Shown here: piece after piece, positions 21,953-22,508 of the stretch | Position numbering within the stretch: the stretch's first letter is position 1 | Layout: each line of letters begins with the position of its first letter | Source of the DNA: a virus | DNA length: 22,508 nucleotides | Direction: 5' to 3' (one strand) | IMG/VR virus record: IMGVR_UViG_3300025127_000313 | Coordinates: 1 to 22,508 of that record | Program-made: the position numbers and the translations under genes | Notes under the pieces: generated by a model | Databases searched by the model: none | What the model saw: the letters and a program-made list of their open reading frames with translations, nothing else | Told to the model about the DNA's origin: nothing

Positions 21953-22001
21953 GACCGAAACGCAAATTGCGTCCAGTGCTGTCTGCACTGCTGATGAGGT
22001 C
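21953..22001 (+). ncRNA. Type II hammerhead self-cleaving ribozyme
   Basis: All elements are in the right order. Stem II 5' strand GACC (21953-21956); core GAAA (21957-21960); stem III CGCA/TGCG (21961-21964 with 21968-21971) with loop AAT; cleavage triplet GTC (21971-21973), so cutting is expected after C21973; stem I CAGTGC/GCACTG (21974-21979 with 21985-21990) with loop TGTCT; core CTGATGA (21991-21997); stem II 3' strand GGTC (21998-22001). Every invariant base of the CUGAUGA...GAAA...UH core is present and all stem positions pair by Watson-Crick rules. Stems I and III are closed and stem II is open, which defines type II, a form known mainly from prokaryotic and metagenomic DNA. Cutting would leave a 69-base leader with 5'-OH on the downstream gene. 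Activity is predicted, not shown. Confidence 0.9.
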
Positions 22002-22042
22002 AGAATATCCTCAGTTAACCAATAATAAAAATACATAAAATC

Positions 22043-22508
22043 ATGAATAACAACCGTATACTACAAAACTGGCTAAGAGATTTCTCAGACGAGGAATTAC
22101 TGCACAATGCTAATACCAACCGCACTGACATAAGAAATGGTAAACAATCCCAGCTTAGAGAATGGGTGGGAAAAATGGGTGGTGATCCCGATGAGTTAAT
22201 CAAAGCACATGACGATGGTGATGATGCACAGAGAAAGCTGGATGCCATGCGAGACATATTTGGTGGTGGATCAATCGATCCCGATCAAGTGAAGGACATC
22301 GTGGACGATGTGATAAGCACAGATGTAAAACCAACCATTGATGATCTCAACAACAAGGTAGATCAGCTAGCACCACTCGCTGATACATTGGATCGAATCG
22401 CTGATGCAATGAAGGGTGGAACATCTAATCGCCTACCGATCGCCACTGCTGTGGCAAGTGGTAAAAATCCCATCCTTGAAGTGGTCGCACCATATTATAC
22501 TGCTGGTG
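22043..22508 (+). CDS. Rightward gene of unknown function, C-terminus cut by window edge
   Basis: The plus-strand frame is open from ATG 22043 to the window end, 155 codons. It begins MNNNRILQNWLRDFSDEELL. The region is acidic and helical (LIKAHDDGDDAQRKLDAMRD; IDPDQVKDIVDDVISTDVKP), with a coiled-coil-like segment (LNNKVDQLAPLADTLDRIAD), and then GTSNRLPIATAVASGKNPIL and VVAPYY. The leader is AT-rich without a ribosome binding site of AGGAGG type. This layout, a helical N-terminal part then a region with 'NPILExxxPYY', is compatible with the start of a phage MoxR/CobS-type AAA ATPase, but no Walker motif lies inside the window, so this is only a guess. It is the first gene of the rightward unit and directly follows the ribozyme. 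Confidence 0.75.
   Translation, partial: MNNNRILQNWLRDFSDEELLHNANTNRTDIRNGKQSQLREWVGKMGGDPDELIKAHDDGDDAQRKLDAMRDIFGGGSIDPDQVKDIVDDVISTDVKPTIDDLNNKVDQLAPLADTLDRIADAMKGGTSNRLPIATAVASGKNPILEVVAPYYTAG

Larger units (their letters stand above)
21346..22042. other. Divergent intergenic control region
   Basis: This 0.7 kb lies between the leftward operon (starting 21345) and the rightward gene (starting 22043). It contains a leftward promoter candidate, a near-perfect 20-bp TA-rich palindrome at 21440-21459 (TACTTTATATATATAAGGTA), a GC-rich stretch at 21466-21510, a hairpin at 21522-21538 (TAGTG/CACTA), CCTCATGAGG at 21555-21564, TGGGTTAACCCA at 21566-21577, CCAGAA-A-TTCTGG at 21629-21641, a rightward promoter candidate, a hairpin and a hammerhead ribozyme. 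Small ORFs here on either strand look like chance. Nothing typical of tRNA was found. Confidence 0.7.

Overview
The window is part of a tailed double-stranded DNA bacteriophage genome (or prophage), probably marine. A long leftward (minus-strand) block, about 1-21345, holds the packaging, capsid and tail genes. A rightward gene begins at 22043 and runs off the right edge. Genes are tightly packed, with many stop/start overlaps of the TAATG or ATGA kind, and several small genes shorter than 60 codons fill the apparent gaps. The host cannot be named from this sequence. One secreted protein has a C-terminus like a PEP-CTERM (exosortase) sorting signal, which hints at a host with an exosortase system, such as Verrucomicrobiota, Planctomycetota or some Proteobacteria. 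This is inference.

Layout, in the order of leftward transcription (right to left): putative small terminase (21345-20713), a sulfotransferase-like gene inserted between the terminase genes (20720-20115), large terminase (20115-18466), an HTH protein and a small unknown, portal (17860-15767), three small genes, a lysine-rich histone-H1-like protein (15093-14299), an acidic scaffold-like protein (14233-13121), an SU10/DUF5309-like major capsid protein (13097-12048), two small genes each preceded by a G-rich hairpin, a probable head-tail adaptor (11263-10559), small structural candidates, a tail fibre with a seven-residue Asn/Thr/Ser/Ile repeat (10191-9079), two small membrane proteins of holin type, an acidic protein, another small membrane protein, the PEP-CTERM-like protein (7532-6915), three tiny basic proteins, a giant tail-type protein with about 16 tandem repeats of roughly 57-71 residues (6225-1477), an accessory protein, and a cysteine-rich protein cut by the left edge. 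No tape-measure, sheath or endolysin gene was recognised. The set fits a short-tailed (podovirus-like) phage, but this is not proven.

The 0.7 kb between the divergent transcription units (21346-22042) carries a leftward promoter candidate with ATGGGT repeats, several palindromes and, most notably, a complete type II hammerhead ribozyme on the plus strand (21953-22001), about 40 bases upstream of the first rightward gene. Every invariant core base is present and all three stems form. It is the strongest unusual signal in the window. The phage sulfotransferase, the PEP-CTERM-like protein, the repeat giant with a possible frameshifted first exon-like ORF, and the H1-like protein are the next most interesting.
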